Under the pieces are notes generated by a model, which searched no databases, was not told where the DNA came from, and worked only from the letters and a program-made list of their open reading frames with translations. From NCBI GenBank assembly GCA_009602725.1, contig WELB01000208.1, positions 183,449 to 201,217 of the forward strand: a stretch of DNA of 17,769 nt. Direction: 5' to 3'. This stretch comes from Spirogloea muscicola (taxonomy: Eukaryota; Streptophyta; Zygnematophyceae; Spirogloeales; Spirogloeaceae). Positions 7,160 through 17,544 of this stretch are shown one piece after another. Position numbers and translations under genes: made by a program. Position 1 is the stretch's first letter. Each line of letters opens with the position of its first letter.

Positions 7160-10100
7160 GCCGCCGCCCCGGCGCCCTCGCGCCGGCCATGGCGGCCCGC
7201 CGGCGCCACGCGCGCGCGCCGCNCCCGCCAGCTCGGGCGCCCCGGCCCCAACGCCGACGCCGGCGCCCGCGCGGCCAACGCGGCGCACCGTCCGCCGGAC
7301 GGCGCGCTGCTCCTCTTCTGGCTCGCGCTCAGCTGCCTTACCTTTGCCGGCTCCGGCTGCATCCTGCGGCGTCGCCGCCGCGGCACCCGGAGGAGCTCTG
7401 TGGCCGCCGAATTGGCGAGGTGAGGGGGCCTACGTGCGCGCATGCATCTCTCTCGTACCGGATGTGGCGCATCCGAGCCCGTCGACAGCAGACAGTGATG
7501 GCTGCCACGTGAATTGGCGCGAATCCTCGGGCGCCGCGCCGTTCTTTCATGCCGCAACGCAGCCAGCCCCCTCTGCGCAAGCCGCCAATCGTCACACGAG
7601 TCTGTGCGAGAGTGTCGGCTGCCAGCGTGCATGGACGTCGGTCCGGCATAGATAGGCGTCCGTCCGTCGCTGCTGGGATGTTGCTCCTGGCACTGGCGAC
7701 TCAAGAGGTTCGTGTATCGCTGCTGTAAGCACTTTGTTGTGCTGCTCTACAGGGAGCATGCGGTTGGCCACTTCACTGATGCCTTCACCTCGGAGCATTC
7801 ATCGGAACACCCTCCGTCCTTCCTCCCTGCTGCACGGCTGCAGTCGCTGCTCAGTAGGTCTGACTCTGGGCCGTCCTTCCTGGACACCCCAAACATTGAG
7901 GCCCTCAAGGAGCTCAACAAGCACCTGCCGCAGGAGTCTCTGTTCCAGCTGAAGCGAAAATGGCTGGTGAGGTGAGGCACCCCTCCCTCTGCTGTAGTGG
8001 CTGGAGGCGATATCTCACATGTCCCGCCAGATTCGTCAAACAGCAGGCAGCGGGGCAGGTTGCCGCGCCTGGTCTTGTCTCACTGCTCATCATGCTCCTG
8101 AGTCGTTCTGCTGTCCCAGGAGCATGTCCAGACAGCGGGTGATCGACAAGGGGCAGTCATCTGTCCCCAGCGATCCTCCAGTTCTTCCTATAGTTGTACG
8201 CAGAGACCATGTGTTGGAGGATTCATTCATGCAGGTAACACACAGTCAGCACCAGGGATGAATGAATGTACTGCAGACATTGTCAGCCTCACACTTGGTG
8301 GAATGCATCTTCACTGGAGGCACGGTCTGGGCAGGCGACAGTTCTTGCTGCAGATGCCATGCACACATCCTGACAGGGAGTGCACAAGTTGGTTGGCAGT
8401 TTGCAGCAGCTCCAGAAGAGGACCTCCGCAGTTGGCTCTTCGTCCAGTTCGTTGACGAGGTTGGTCGTGACGATGGAGGAATGACGCGTGATTGGTTCAA
8501 CGCTGTGAGCCGGGAGGTTGTCAACCCACAGTACGCCCTTTTCTCTCGAGGAGCAACTGACCAATACACATACCAGGCAAGTCCAAGACTCAGTGCTGAC
8601 ATGTGTGCAAGCCATGGTTTCGCTTTGGGACATGCCAATGGTGCCAGCTTTGAGCTTTCATTGTTGTTGCGTTGTGGAGATCAGCTATCATGTATTAATT
8701 GCCCAGACTGATGCCACCCGGCGCCAGGGAAAGGATAATTGTTTTGTTCGTCAATTGTGCGTAACAGATCAATCCAGATTCTTCCGTCAACCCAGAGCAC
8801 CTGGACGTGTTCGAATTTGTAGGTCTCTGCATAGGTAAGGCCATCATGGAGGGCTGCCTCCTGGGTGCTACATTCACACCAGTCCTGCACAAGCAATTAC
8901 TTGGTAGACCTGTGACGTACCAGGATATGGCTACCGTCGACTGCCAGTACCACAAGAGTCTGTGCTGGGTAAGTCGGAAGCTGCCCGTTTCCTCGTACGC
9001 GATGGACTGAGTCTAAGTCTGTCGTTGAGCAATGCCTTCTATGCCTTGGTCTGGAGTTTTGCACAGTTCTTGCATTTTTCAATTAAGCAGATAATCCAGG
9101 AGTGGGATCCCAACATGGGCCTCTTCTTGAACCCGTGTATGAGCACTTGGGACTCCTCTTTGTGCTCTCCACAGCTTCTGGAGCATGACATAGAGGACAT
9201 GGAGCTTGGCCTGACCTTCATGGCAGGAAAGGAGGCTTTTGGTGCTCACGAGGAAGTGGAGGTGGGTAACTGCAAGGACCGTGTGGATGTTATTTTCATG
9301 ATGGCCTGTGAGGGCAGATTCGCATCAGACATTCATCAACAATCAGGTCACATAGTCAATCCTTGCTGACAGCCTAGAAAGTAGATTAAGCTGCTCCAGA
9401 AAGCTTGTGTAAGCCCCTGAGCAGGCTGCCTTTCTGAAGGTTGGGCAGCCCATGTCATGACGTTGCTGCAGTTGAAGAGGAGGGGCCGCAAAGTAAAAGT
9501 GACTGATAAGAATAAGCGCGAATATGTGGACCTCCTCGCTTCATGGCGACTCACTGGTTGGGCTGTAACTGTGGACTGTGACTGATGCACGCTGCAATCT
9601 GAGCTTGTCTAAGTTGGGTCCTTCCAACTTGTTGTGCAACCAAAAGCAAGTGCCTCCTTGGACAATGTCTTGCATGACAAGGCTGTCACAATCTCCCTCT
9701 GCCTGCAGAGAGTGTGAAGCCACAGATCAATGCTCTGAGAGCAGGACTCGGCAGGATCGTTGATCTCGATGGCCTCAAGGTACTCCTGGGCAAACATGTA
9801 CTCAATCATGTTGCGGAGCTTCAATCAGAATGCATGGGCGCATCAATACAGCCTAGCAGCTCAGAAGTCGATTTGCTGCTTGTGTGCATATGTCACGTGC
9901 TCTTATCAACCTGAAAAACCTCAAAGTACAGCTGGGACGATGCTTCGCCCCCATCGTGTTGTGAAGCCGTGAACGGGTCCAGGGATGGGCTGCTTAGGCT
10001 TGTTATGCACAGGAGCTTTCATGTTCGGATTCACGCGGGCATCTGTGTGCTAGGATGTAGCTCTGCAGTTGAGGTCCTCGCAATAGTATTGAGATCCTCA

Positions 10101-11555
10101 CTTTTTACCACTTAGTTCAGGTCATGCACCACAAATGCAGCTGATGACAATTCTGTTGTGTCCACATAGGATTTCAACGAACAAGAGCTGGAATGGTTGA
10201 TAAGTGGGGCCCCTTGTATCGACATTGATGACTGGTGCATGTCCTGTTACTGTACACTTTGGTTCTGTGCTTGAGACTGCATACACAGGCTCCTGCGAGG
10301 GCCGCTTCCTCGTCTCATCTGTTGCTGGACAGTCTGCTTGTTGATCCCCAACCCCATGCACTGCGTCACGTTGTGAGGTGTGTTCTATCAGCTTGCCGCA
10401 TTCTTACCAAACAGCACGTCAAAGGTGTGTGCCAGGCGCAGGAACACCGTATACAAGTCAGGCTACAGGGATGAGAAGGACTGCCTTGTCATCCAATGGT
10501 TTTGGCAGGTCCACATTCTCCTCTCCCTTTCATGGCAGCGTGTCTGGCAGCATGCATCTGGCAGTGCGTCCCTCCTTTGTGAATGCTTGTCATCTTGGAT
10601 AGATGTCTGTCATGGATGGTAGTGACTTGAAGTGAAAGGTGCACTTTGGAGTGGCAGCTGGTAGGTTTGTGGAACGAGGAAATGAGGGGTAGACTCCTCC
10701 AATTTGTGACTGGTTCTTCAAAGGTGCAACTCTTAGCTGACACTCCCAACTGCTTTTCTTGTCTCTACGGCTCACACGATCAAGCATGACAAGCAAATAG
10801 ATGGGTGGCCTCCTATGCCTCTGTCAATATTGCAAGGAAGCACATCATAAGAAGGTGCAAGGTGAGTCCAGGCTGTCGCATGATGCTGTCTTGACCTCTT
10901 TGGCTGTTTCGTTTTGTCCAGCTACCGTATCCTGAGGGCTTCAAGGTCAGCCTCCGTCTGCGCTGTTCGCAGGCCCACGCATGACTTTCGTACTCAGTAC
11001 CCTTTTGGAGGAGGACACTTTGCTCTGGCTTAACATGCTGTAGAGTGTTTCTCAGTCTCACCAGGAAAAGATTCTGGCACGCGTGAACAATGTGCTGTCT
11101 ACCTTTGTTCAGTCTGAAAGAAGTCAAAAGGATTCCGTCACAACTAGGGTGCATTTCACATGGTCCAGTAGTAGGGCATGACAAAGTCCAAAGGTTCATT
11201 GGCTTGCAGGGGCTGCAAGGAAGCGATGGTCCAAGGCCCTTTCACATTGTTCGTGTGCTGGACTTTACGCGGATGCCTCAGGTCCCTTCCAAGACAAACT
11301 GATAGACAATCAATTGAAATACACAACAATTGGAACATCTGGGTGCATAATCTTTACAGTCTTCGTGTAACATCAATATCAGTGCGGCGACCTTCGACGT
11401 TCGTTGACCGTCTTCCACAACCGCGTTCCCTTTCCATGCAGGCACACACGTGCTTCAACGAGCTCATCTTACCTGACTACCACACCTACACTGACCTGCA
11501 AAGCAACCTACTCATGGCCATGGCGGAGAGCGGCAATCAGTTCCAGCTCCGGTAA
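7160..11555 (+). CDS. HECT-type E3 ubiquitin ligase, 14 exons (5' end uncertain)
   Basis: Exons: 7160-7419, 7753-7971, 8120-8234, 8400-8576, 8768-8968, 9175-9261, 9472-9556, 9709-9779, 10170-10234, 10442-10508, 10658-10723, 10922-10945, 11210-11281, 11442-11555 (stop TAA). All joins keep phase, giving about 540 residues. The enzyme takes ubiquitin from an E2 on its catalytic Cys and passes it to substrates. N-lobe: VVRRDHVLEDSF, LFVQFVDEVGRDDGGMTRDW, NPEHLDVFEFVGLCIGKAI, LLGRPVTYQDMATVD, TDKNKREYVDL, DFNEQELEWLISG and YKSGYRDEKDCLVIQWFW. C-lobe: LLQFVTGSSK, LPYPEGFK (24-nt microexon), GSDGPRPFHI and AHTCFNELILPDY with Cys at 11451-11453. It ends NQFQLR, keeping the Phe four from the end. Exon 1 encodes a likely membrane segment (LLLFWLALSCLTFAGSGC) followed by an Arg-rich run. 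Intron 4 is GC-AG (GCAAGT at 8577). Exon 3 could instead start at 8132 in the same phase. No in-frame ATG follows the TAG at 7142, so a 5' exon is missing; the 7160 acceptor abuts LINE sequence. Confidence 0.88.
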
Positions 11556-12532
11556 CGCCACCCATTGTACGCTTGATCAGCATAGCTTGGAGTCAGGACT
11601 CTGCCATTAGCTGTGGTAGGGTACCCTGTCATTTGCTTTTCTTACCCTTACCTTCTATTGCAACCCTCACTTAAGGGGTCTTGACGAGACGGTGCGTTAA
11701 AGAGGCTGGCGTCGGGCTCTGCTCGCGCCATTGATCTGTGAATCCAGTGGCAAGACGGCAGTGGCCCTGATGGTTGAGCAGACCAGATTGAAGGGCATTG
11801 TTATGGAGTCCAGTAATTGTGTATCAGAATATCCTGATCTCCAGCACAGAGCAGTAGCTGCCGTCACCTCATGCAGAGCTAAAGAGCGGGGATGTCCGAT
11901 GAAACTGTCTCCGTCTGTTGAGATCAAGCTCAGCATGCTTTGCAGGAGGTGACGATTGCATTGCACAGCTGGTGAGGTCTCAAGCTTGGTATGCTGGCAA
12001 GCCTGCAGGAGGCCTACATGCAGACTGGCATTCCTGTGCAACTTGTCATTGCGCCACCCTTGCTCAAGCTGGCGAGCAATGGGACATGATGACTCTCAGA
12101 AGTGGAACTTGCCTTCCAGTCTTAAAGCTGCGCAATGAAGCTTGTGTGGCGTTGTAGTGAAGTGCGACCCATAAGACAGGGTTGTAGCCCTAGTACGGTG
12201 AGATGCCCAACCTTTGCCCACAGCTTGGACTTCTGAACAGGCGTGCACAAGTGGATCCTGAAAACCACTCGCTGGAGCAGAAAGCACAGAATAGCCTTTC
12301 CAATGCAAGGCGATGGCCGTGAGAGCCCAGCCCAAAAGGAATGCATGAGACCAGAAAGGCGCAAAAGCACGAAACTGCCTTCCATGGCTCCTGCGAATGG
12401 CCGCTCGAAAGAGTGAACCCTAGCCAACACGTGCAGATCGGAGTGACTGTAGGGCCGGAAAAGCGTCGCTGGAGCCGGATCCACCGGATGGTCCCTGCCA
12501 CTTTTCAACCTTCAGCAGGAAGCTGCGCGGGG
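11556..12532. other. Intergenic stretch between the HECT and PHAX genes
   Basis: It should hold the HECT 3'UTR and the PHAX promoter and 5'UTR. Open frames of up to about 128 residues occur on the minus strand, but none has a recognisable motif. No TGTAA or AATAAA was seen soon after the HECT stop. A frame upstream of the PHAX ATG stays open back to 12341, so an N-terminal extension cannot be excluded. Confidence 0.5.
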
Positions 12533-14417
12533 ATGGCGGCGGTCAAGTCAGGCGCTGCCCCAGTCGGCCAAGGCGAGCTCAGCCTCGTCAGGAGCGGCGG
12601 CGACGGCTGCAGCGGCGACGTCGACGCGGACCTGTGGCCGGGCGCAGGCGGCGCTTGCTGCCTCGATGGCGTCCGTGGCGACGACCGGGAGGAGGACGAC
12701 GAGCAAGGCATCCGCTTGGACGACGTGGAGGACGAAGAGGCCGGGAACGAGGACAACGACGGCTGCGGCACGGCGCCGGAGGATGGGGAGCTGGACGAGG
12801 AGGAGCCGAGGCGAGCGGCCGTCGGCTGGGAGGAGCCCATGGACGTGGAGGCCGCGCCGTCAGCGGGCGCCGCCGGCGGTGAGGACCCGCTAGCGCCGCA
12901 GACAGCCGCGCAGAGCACTGGCTCTGGAGGCGGCGGCTCGGTCAGTGCGCATCGTCAGCTCGAGGCTTGGCTGTCGGCTGCTGAGGCGCTGCTGCAGCTG
13001 CTGCTTGCAGGAAGGACAGAGGCGGCGGTGGGCAGCTCCATGAGGGAGGACTTGCAGCTGCTGGCAGAGGTTGGAGCAAGTGGAAGTCCGCCGTCAAGAG
13101 GCTCAGCGCCTGGGGACGGCTGCCGCGTTGTCAGCTGCAAGGCCAAGAAGAAACCGAAACCCCAAAGGGTAGACAAAGCAAGGTGAGAGATTGCTAGGCG
13201 TAATAATAATAAGGCTCGGGCAGGTATGAGGTGCTGACTACGGCCTTTGCGGCTCATGCACCTGGGTCTGGCGGTAGAGCCATCCCGAGCTCAGGCCTCC
13301 TGATATTGAGTGCTGTGGCGTCCGCCATCTGCCGTGCCATGTGGGCAGGTTCGTGCGGGAGGCGTGCATAGCGCTGGGCGAAAAGAAGCAGCACCTTGTA
13401 CGCGAGGCCGTCAAGGTTCTCGGCGTCGATGCCGTCGCTGGCTTCGTCCGCGAGGTCTGCTACTCCCCCTTCCACAGTTGGCCTGACGGAGAAGCCCCCT
13501 CGTGCAGCACGCCAACCTCTTGACCTCCGACTTTTCAACTTTGAATGTTCTTGTGATTATGCATTCGTGATCTTGTCCCTGGCTCTGCATTCGTGACTCT
13601 CACTACTATCTAACTCTGTAATAAACGATTGTCAGCAGAGGTCAGAGGTTGTGACTAAAGAGCAACTCTCAGATACCTAAAAGCCTAGGCTGGGCATCAC
13701 AGTGTGCATGGCTGACCACCTTGCTGGTCTTCCCTGCCCTGGCCGTTCAGGTAAACGCCGTGGAGGCCTGTGGCGGGCAGCTCACGGCAGACGGTCGAGC
13801 ACGGCGCACGCCTGGGGGCGTACTTTGGAACATTGTGCGGAGCCACGTCGATGCTGCCACGTACAAGCGCATAATGCTTGCTGACAAGCTCTACCAGGTC
13901 AGTCCAGCCCATGGTTATCCTGCATGCCGTCTACTATTCATTTCAGGAACCTGCTGCACATTGCCGCATTGGACTCCAGCTCGCTGCATTCAAAATCCAG
14001 CCGTGTGCTCACCTCCCTTGCTGCGTCCAGCCACAGCCTTTGCAAAGAAAGCCCTCATCTGCAGACTGGCATGCAGCTTGAACTGCAAGGCTGCCGCAAA
14101 CCAAGCCCTCTTCAGAGCAGCTTGCTCCTCTCAACCTTGTAGTTGAGACACTGCAATTTTCACTGGTACAAGCACTGCTGCTCAGACAAGCTGCTCCTGG
14201 TGGTATGCAGAAAGAGCTTGAGAAGAAGCGAGCATTGAAGAGGGCCAGGCCGATGGATGTTGACTCCAGTGGGCTCGGCGGCGGCACTACGAGGCGCAAG
14301 GCAGGAGCGACTGACGACACGGCTACCAAGCCGTCAGCTGCAGCATCTCGCTCAACTCCAGCACTCGGTTTCGACGTTGTCACCGGATTGACGGCTGGCG
14401 AGCTGGAGCTGGCAAAG
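12533..14417 (+). CDS. PHAX: PHAX-like phosphorylated adaptor for snRNA export (3' end unresolved)
   Basis: Exons: 12533-13182, 13349-13454, 13751-13897, 14211-14417, with joined phases (AG+G gives Arg at the first junction; the others are phase 0). PHAX bridges the cap-binding complex and CRM1 for nuclear export of U snRNAs. The RNA-binding domain is clear: RFVREACIALGEKKQHLVRE, AVKVLGVDAVAGFVRE, then ACGGQLTADGRARRTPGGVL followed by WNIVRSHV. The GG...RRTPGGV signature is the family hallmark. The N-terminal part is long and acidic (DDREEDDEQG, DVEDEEAGNEDND), with a leucine-rich stretch (LEAWLSAAEALLQLLLAG) and a basic patch (KAKKKPKPQR) that could serve as nuclear signal. The chosen ATG at 12533 has GCGGGG before it and GCG after; an in-frame ATG at 12341 is possible. 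Exon 4 (KELEKKRALKRARPMDVD) ends at GTATGT; reading on gives a stop at 14435. A further exon may exist (see 14485-14850). Confidence 0.8.
13617..13625 (+). promoter_or_regulatory. Overlapping TGTAA/AATAAA polyadenylation-type signal inside a PHAX intron
   Basis: TGTAATAAA contains both the green-algal TGTAA and the AATAAA signal. It lies 94 bases after a stop (13521-13523) that would end the protein if the second PHAX intron is not spliced at 13455. A short repeat GCATTCGTGA precedes it at about 13560 and 13587. Confidence 0.4.
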
Positions 14418-14484
14418 GTATGTCATGCCTCGTGAAGCCCTCAGAGTACCACACTTTGCCATGGAAATCAAAGTCACACTCAAG

Positions 14485-14850
14485 GTCAGGTTAAATATAC
14501 GTTGGAAGCAAACCCTGGAGCCCAATGCAATTTTCGGCACGTGGCAGACGCAGAAGGGCGTTCCAGCACCACAGCATGTCAAGCAGTGGCAGAATGCCTG
14601 GGCGACTGGAGTGCGCACCACCAAAGCTGTCTGGGACAAGGCTGCCGAAGGACCCTTGTTGCAGCCAGAGCCTCCATCTCATGCTGCCCAAGAACTTGGC
14701 GCTACATCGTTGGCAGTAGGGCGGCTAGTGCCAAGCCTGACCAAGGAATTTGATGGCCCTACAATAATCGCACGGACTTCAGTGAAGCACCGCCTCCGCA
14801 TGCCTCGGCGCTATGATGACGCTTTGGGTCTGGCCGAGCACAGTACGTGA
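14485..14850 (+). CDS. Candidate exon after PHAX, unassigned
   Basis: A frame that would continue PHAX exon 4 in phase 0 from an acceptor such as CAG at 14546-14548 encodes TQKGVPAPQHVKQWQNAWAT, TTKAVWDKAAEG and VKHRLRMPRRYDDALGLAEH, ending in a stop at 14850. A strong-looking donor, GTACGT, lies at about 14843, so it may also be an internal exon. I recognise no family in it, and PHAX C-termini are poorly conserved, so membership is uncertain. The frame may belong to a decayed mobile element instead. Confidence 0.25.
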   Translation, partial: VRLNIRWKQTLEPNAIFGTWQTQKGVPAPQHVKQWQNAWATGVRTTKAVWDKAAEGPLLQPEPPSHAAQELGATSLAVGRLVPSLTKEFDGPTIIARTSVKHRLRMPRRYDDALGLAEHST

Positions 14851-15432
14851 CATTGGAAAGGCACACGCGCACTACCTGCACGTGTCCATCATTGCATTTC
14901 GTACTTGGGAAGAGGCTGCACCTGATCGATGTCATCCCTGCCGTATTCGGCCTCAAAGCAGCCAAGCTTTGGAGGGACGTCAATGACGACGAGCAACTGT
15001 GTGCCGCCTATCCAGCCCAGTATTGTGCTTGACAGTTTTGGAGGAAACAACGCCATTGAGGCACTGTGATGTAGGATTCTGCAGAACAGTGGAATGAAAA
15101 GAGGAATGGAAAGAATTCTGAAGCAATATGGCCCGCCTAGTCCATTACTACATAAGCTCCTGATCAGTACAATTCCCTCCAGCCTCCCGGCTACTTGTGC
15201 CCTGTCCCAAGGCCGACCTTGTAGCGCCTCTGTGGTGGTGTACAAGAATTGTGATCAAAGCTCAAGAAAGAGTGCGAAGTACTTTAGAAACACAAGGAAG
15301 GGGCATAAGTACTTTGGAACACACGGGTGGTTCCACGTGAGGTGCTTCTTGGGTTATCAGCCGTGAGCTAAGCTGCCATACATTTAGTCAACTATAATAA
15401 TTCTGTTATGGCTTCTCATGTTGACCAGGTAG
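14851..15432. other. Unresolved stretch
   Basis: Both strands are open for short distances around 14890-15080 (minus: GCFEAEYGRDDIDQVQPLPK; plus: GKRLHLIDVIPAVFGLKAAK) without recognisable homology. A short direct repeat, AAGTACTTT(A/G)GAA, occurs at 15277 and 15307. Confidence 0.4.
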
Positions 15433-15444
15433 ACCTTCGAAGTG

Positions 15445-15546
15445 ATGGCACAGAAGGGCACCTTCAAGAAGGCTGAGAGCCGCCTAGCGTATGGACACTT
15501 AAGCAGCAACAAAGGCAAGATAGACATGGTGCATGTCAAGGCCTAG
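15445..15546 (+). CDS. Short 33-codon open frame, possible terminal exon
   Basis: The frame opens after a TAG at 15430-15432, has ATG at 15445 and encodes MAQKGTFKKAESRLAYGHLS followed by SNKGKIDMVHVKA and TAG. The composition is protein-like and lysine-rich. No family or splice partner was found, so it could be chance. Confidence 0.15.
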   Translation: MAQKGTFKKAESRLAYGHLSSNKGKIDMVHVKA

Positions 15547-15727
15547 TTAAAGGCACGCTTATGAGATCTTATTGAGTGGACATCCCAAAACCTTCGTGAG
15601 AAGTGAGCAGACGAGAGGCTCGAGAGCTCCGCTGCTGTAATGTGGCCATTAGCATGACAAGGCGACTCAGCCTGCATTGAGTGTCACCTGCAAGCACAAA
15701 GGCAGCTCAGGCCTCCCACACGGCAGT

Positions 15728-15829
15728 GGGGCCGAGTGCGTCGACATCGACGCCAACACCGGCCTCGTCCCAGAGGCCACCACCGTCGGCGTCTGCGGCG
15801 CCGCCATATACCGGATGTGCTTGCTTTAA
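15728..15829 (+). CDS. Candidate exon with strong C-ending codon use, unassigned
   Basis: The plus frame encodes GAECVDIDANTGLVPEATTV then GVCGAAIYRM. The codons are mostly C-ending (GTC, GAC, ATC, GCC, ACC, GGC, CTC), as in the confirmed exons. An acceptor CAG lies at 15724-15726. The frame ends at TAA 15827-15829. The minus strand has a competing ATG-started frame beginning MAAPQTPTVVASG with G-ending codons. I cannot choose firmly and name no family. Confidence 0.25.
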   Translation, partial: GAECVDIDANTGLVPEATTVGVCGAAIYRMCLL

Positions 15830-16228
15830 GGAATGGGACACGTCACGAGCATGTTGCCTCTAGCTGAGGGAGATAAAGCGAACAGTCTTCAGAACGTAAG
15901 TACAGTGTTTGCGATGACAGCAATGCGGCATTGCTTACAGTGGTCAAAGAGGGCGACGGAAGCCCTGGCCCTGGCTAGAGCCATGGTGCTGCCCGCCAGG
16001 GCTGCCTGGCTGGTGCTGGTGGCGGCTGTGGCAGCCGGCCGTTCTCCAAGGACAAGCACCTTGGATGGTGGCGGCGATAGCGGGCGCCATGGGTTGCCAC
16101 CTGTTGAGCAACCATTCGCAAGCTCAGCTAGCAAGGCTTGCAGCAGTTGTAAGTTACCATGATTTGCAGCGGTGCTCTCTCGATGTGCTCTCTCAGTGCG
16201 GCAAGGTCCTTGCAGACCACAGCACTGC

Positions 16229-16477
16229 TCACTCGCCTGCATCAGTGCTGATCAGCTGATGGTCACAATGCCCTGGCGGCGGGCTTTCGACAGCCGGTGC
16301 CATGGCGAGAGCGTCGCTCCACAGAGCAGCGCAGTCATCCACTTGCTTGTTGTCTAGCCAGTGTTGTGCCCTGCCTTGTAGCCCCATCAAGGTGAGGAGT
16401 GTCGCTTCTGCTTCCTCGCCTCTTCCATCCACACTCGGGGGACGAGCGAGCTCGTGAGCCCGCTGGCTCTGGGACAT
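16229..16477 (-). CDS. Candidate first exon of a minus-strand gene, unassigned
   Basis: An 82-codon ATG-started frame includes LMGLQGRAQHWLDNKQVDDC and AALWSDALAMAP, faintly like a TPR helix pair. A possible GC donor (CAG|GCGAGT near 16235) could join in phase to an acceptor at the CAACAG before 16107, continuing as GNPWRPLSPPPSKVLVLGER through ALARARASVALFDHCKQ to a stop at 15889. Competing plus-strand donors (GTAAGT at about 15897 and 16149, GTGAGG at about 16392) argue for plus-strand transcription instead. Orientation is unresolved. Confidence 0.25.
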   Translation of the reverse strand: MSQSQRAHELARPPSVDGRGEEAEATLLTLMGLQGRAQHWLDNKQVDDCAALWSDALAMAPAVESPPPGHCDHQLISTDAGE

Positions 16478-16518
16478 GGGAGAGCGACGGAGGGACGTGA
16501 GCTTAGCCGCCAGCGATC

Positions 16519-17433
16519 GTGGTGGCGCGTGTGGCAGCAGACGCAGTTGGCCCGCTAACGGGCCAGCACACCTCCGGCTCGGCGGGGGCTCAAGAAGCCG
16601 TCGTAACAGATGCGGCAGCTAAGCACCTTGTCGGCATCGCCTCCGCTGCATCTGCTGCAAGGGCCTGCCTGCCCCCTTCCAGCAACGGCTTGCTGCTGTG
16701 GTGCGTCGTCCTCGGATTGCGGGTCGCGCCGAGCGGCAGCACCGGTGTCGCCGCTGCCGTCCCTGCCTCCAACGCCTGGCTCTACGCTGCTGGTCAGCAC
16801 CTGCTGGAAGTGGCGTGTGGCGCGGGAGCGGAAATCTCGTCGTCGGCCAACGTGGCGACATGCGGCCGTGATCGTCGACAAGGATGCAGCTCTGCCGGGG
16901 CGCAGCTTCGCACCAGCGGGGGCTTACTGCCGAACAGGGCCAGAAGCTGCGAGTCGCTGCAGCTTGCGTCCGGTGGCTGCGCAGCTTGCCGTCGTCGAGC
17001 CCGGCACCTGGGAGGCGCGCAAGAGCGCGAGTGGCAGCGGCGGCGGCGGCGACGGCTCAGCCAGGGGCGACGGCGAGCAGCGGCGGGGGGCCGCGCCCGC
17101 ATGGGGCTGTGCGGAGAGAGGAGCGGTGGCGCGGGCTCACGCGTCGGGGCGGGCGCGGCGGCCGCGGGCCAAGGCGTCGGCGATGGGCGGAGTGCGGCCT
17201 CCGGCCATGGCGGCCAGGCCGGTGACGGCCGCAGAGGGGGGGCTCCGGGCCTCCGGGCCTGCTCGTCTCGTCTTGAATGGGCTGCTGGGCGGGAAGCCAA
17301 CCCCCGCGGAGGCGGCGACGCGCCGCCCCATCCCGCGGGTGGGCCCGTGCCCGTGTGCTCACCCGTGGGTGCTGGCGTCACACTGCCACACCCTTACCTT
17401 AGCCACCTCAACATCGGGCTTCGTTTCACGTAG
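16519..17433 (+). CDS. Long GC-rich open frame, unassigned
   Basis: The first third (from about 16519 to 16860) reads like protein (AKHLVGIASAASAARACLPP, NAWLYAAGQHLLEVACGAG) with many C- or G-ending codons. A GTCAGC donor of the kind used elsewhere in the window lies at about 16793. After about 17020 the frame becomes Arg/Gly-rich, typical of GC-rich non-coding sequence, and other frames on both strands are also open up to 300 codons. The left third is therefore the more believable exon. The start is unclear: it is GTG here, or an exon boundary. No family is recognised. Confidence 0.25.
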   Translation: MVARVAADAVGPLTGQHTSGSAGAQEAVVTDAAAKHLVGIASAASAARACLPPSSNGLLLWCVVLGLRVAPSGSTGVAAAVPASNAWLYAAGQHLLEVACGAGAEISSSANVATCGRDRRQGCSSAGAQLRTSGGLLPNRARSCESLQLASGGCAACRRRARHLGGAQEREWQRRRRRRLSQGRRRAAAGGRARMGLCGERSGGAGSRVGAGAAAAGQGVGDGRSAASGHGGQAGDGRRGGAPGLRACSSRLEWAAGREANPRGGGDAPPHPAGGPVPVCSPVGAGVTLPHPYLSHLNIGLRFT

Positions 17434-17544
17434 CCCGCTTTTCTCACTGGCTTTGCTTGAACACAGTGTTGGCTCACATCGTCCACCCCTTACGTTCATG
17501 CGCACGGCCCGCGCCTTCTCCCTGGCTGCGGCTGCTGCCCGGGG

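Noticed and set aside
6975-7190. Minus-strand peptide KRGQINWWLGEASP, repeated near 6550-6600 and similar on the plus strand at 3366-3404
   Set aside because: It is the antisense translation of the LINE 3'UTR hairpin; the differences between copies are not synonymous, so there is no sign of coding.
7084-7704. 206-codon minus-strand frame opposite the first HECT exon
   Set aside because: Only its last 20 or so codons (RYRMRLSVSLQRS) are meaningful, and those are LINE-derived; the rest is antisense to the HECT exon and intron.
12505-12918. 137-codon minus-strand Ser/Pro-rich frame
   Set aside because: It is the shadow of the acidic N-terminal exon of PHAX; the plus frame joins in phase to the conserved RNA-binding domain.
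14889-15245. 118-codon minus-strand open frame
   Set aside because: No recognised motif and the plus strand is open over the same stretch, so I describe the region as unresolved and make no gene call.
16794-17381. 195-codon minus-strand Pro/Arg-rich frame
   Set aside because: All frames are open in this GC-rich stretch; the composition looks like random high-GC translation.
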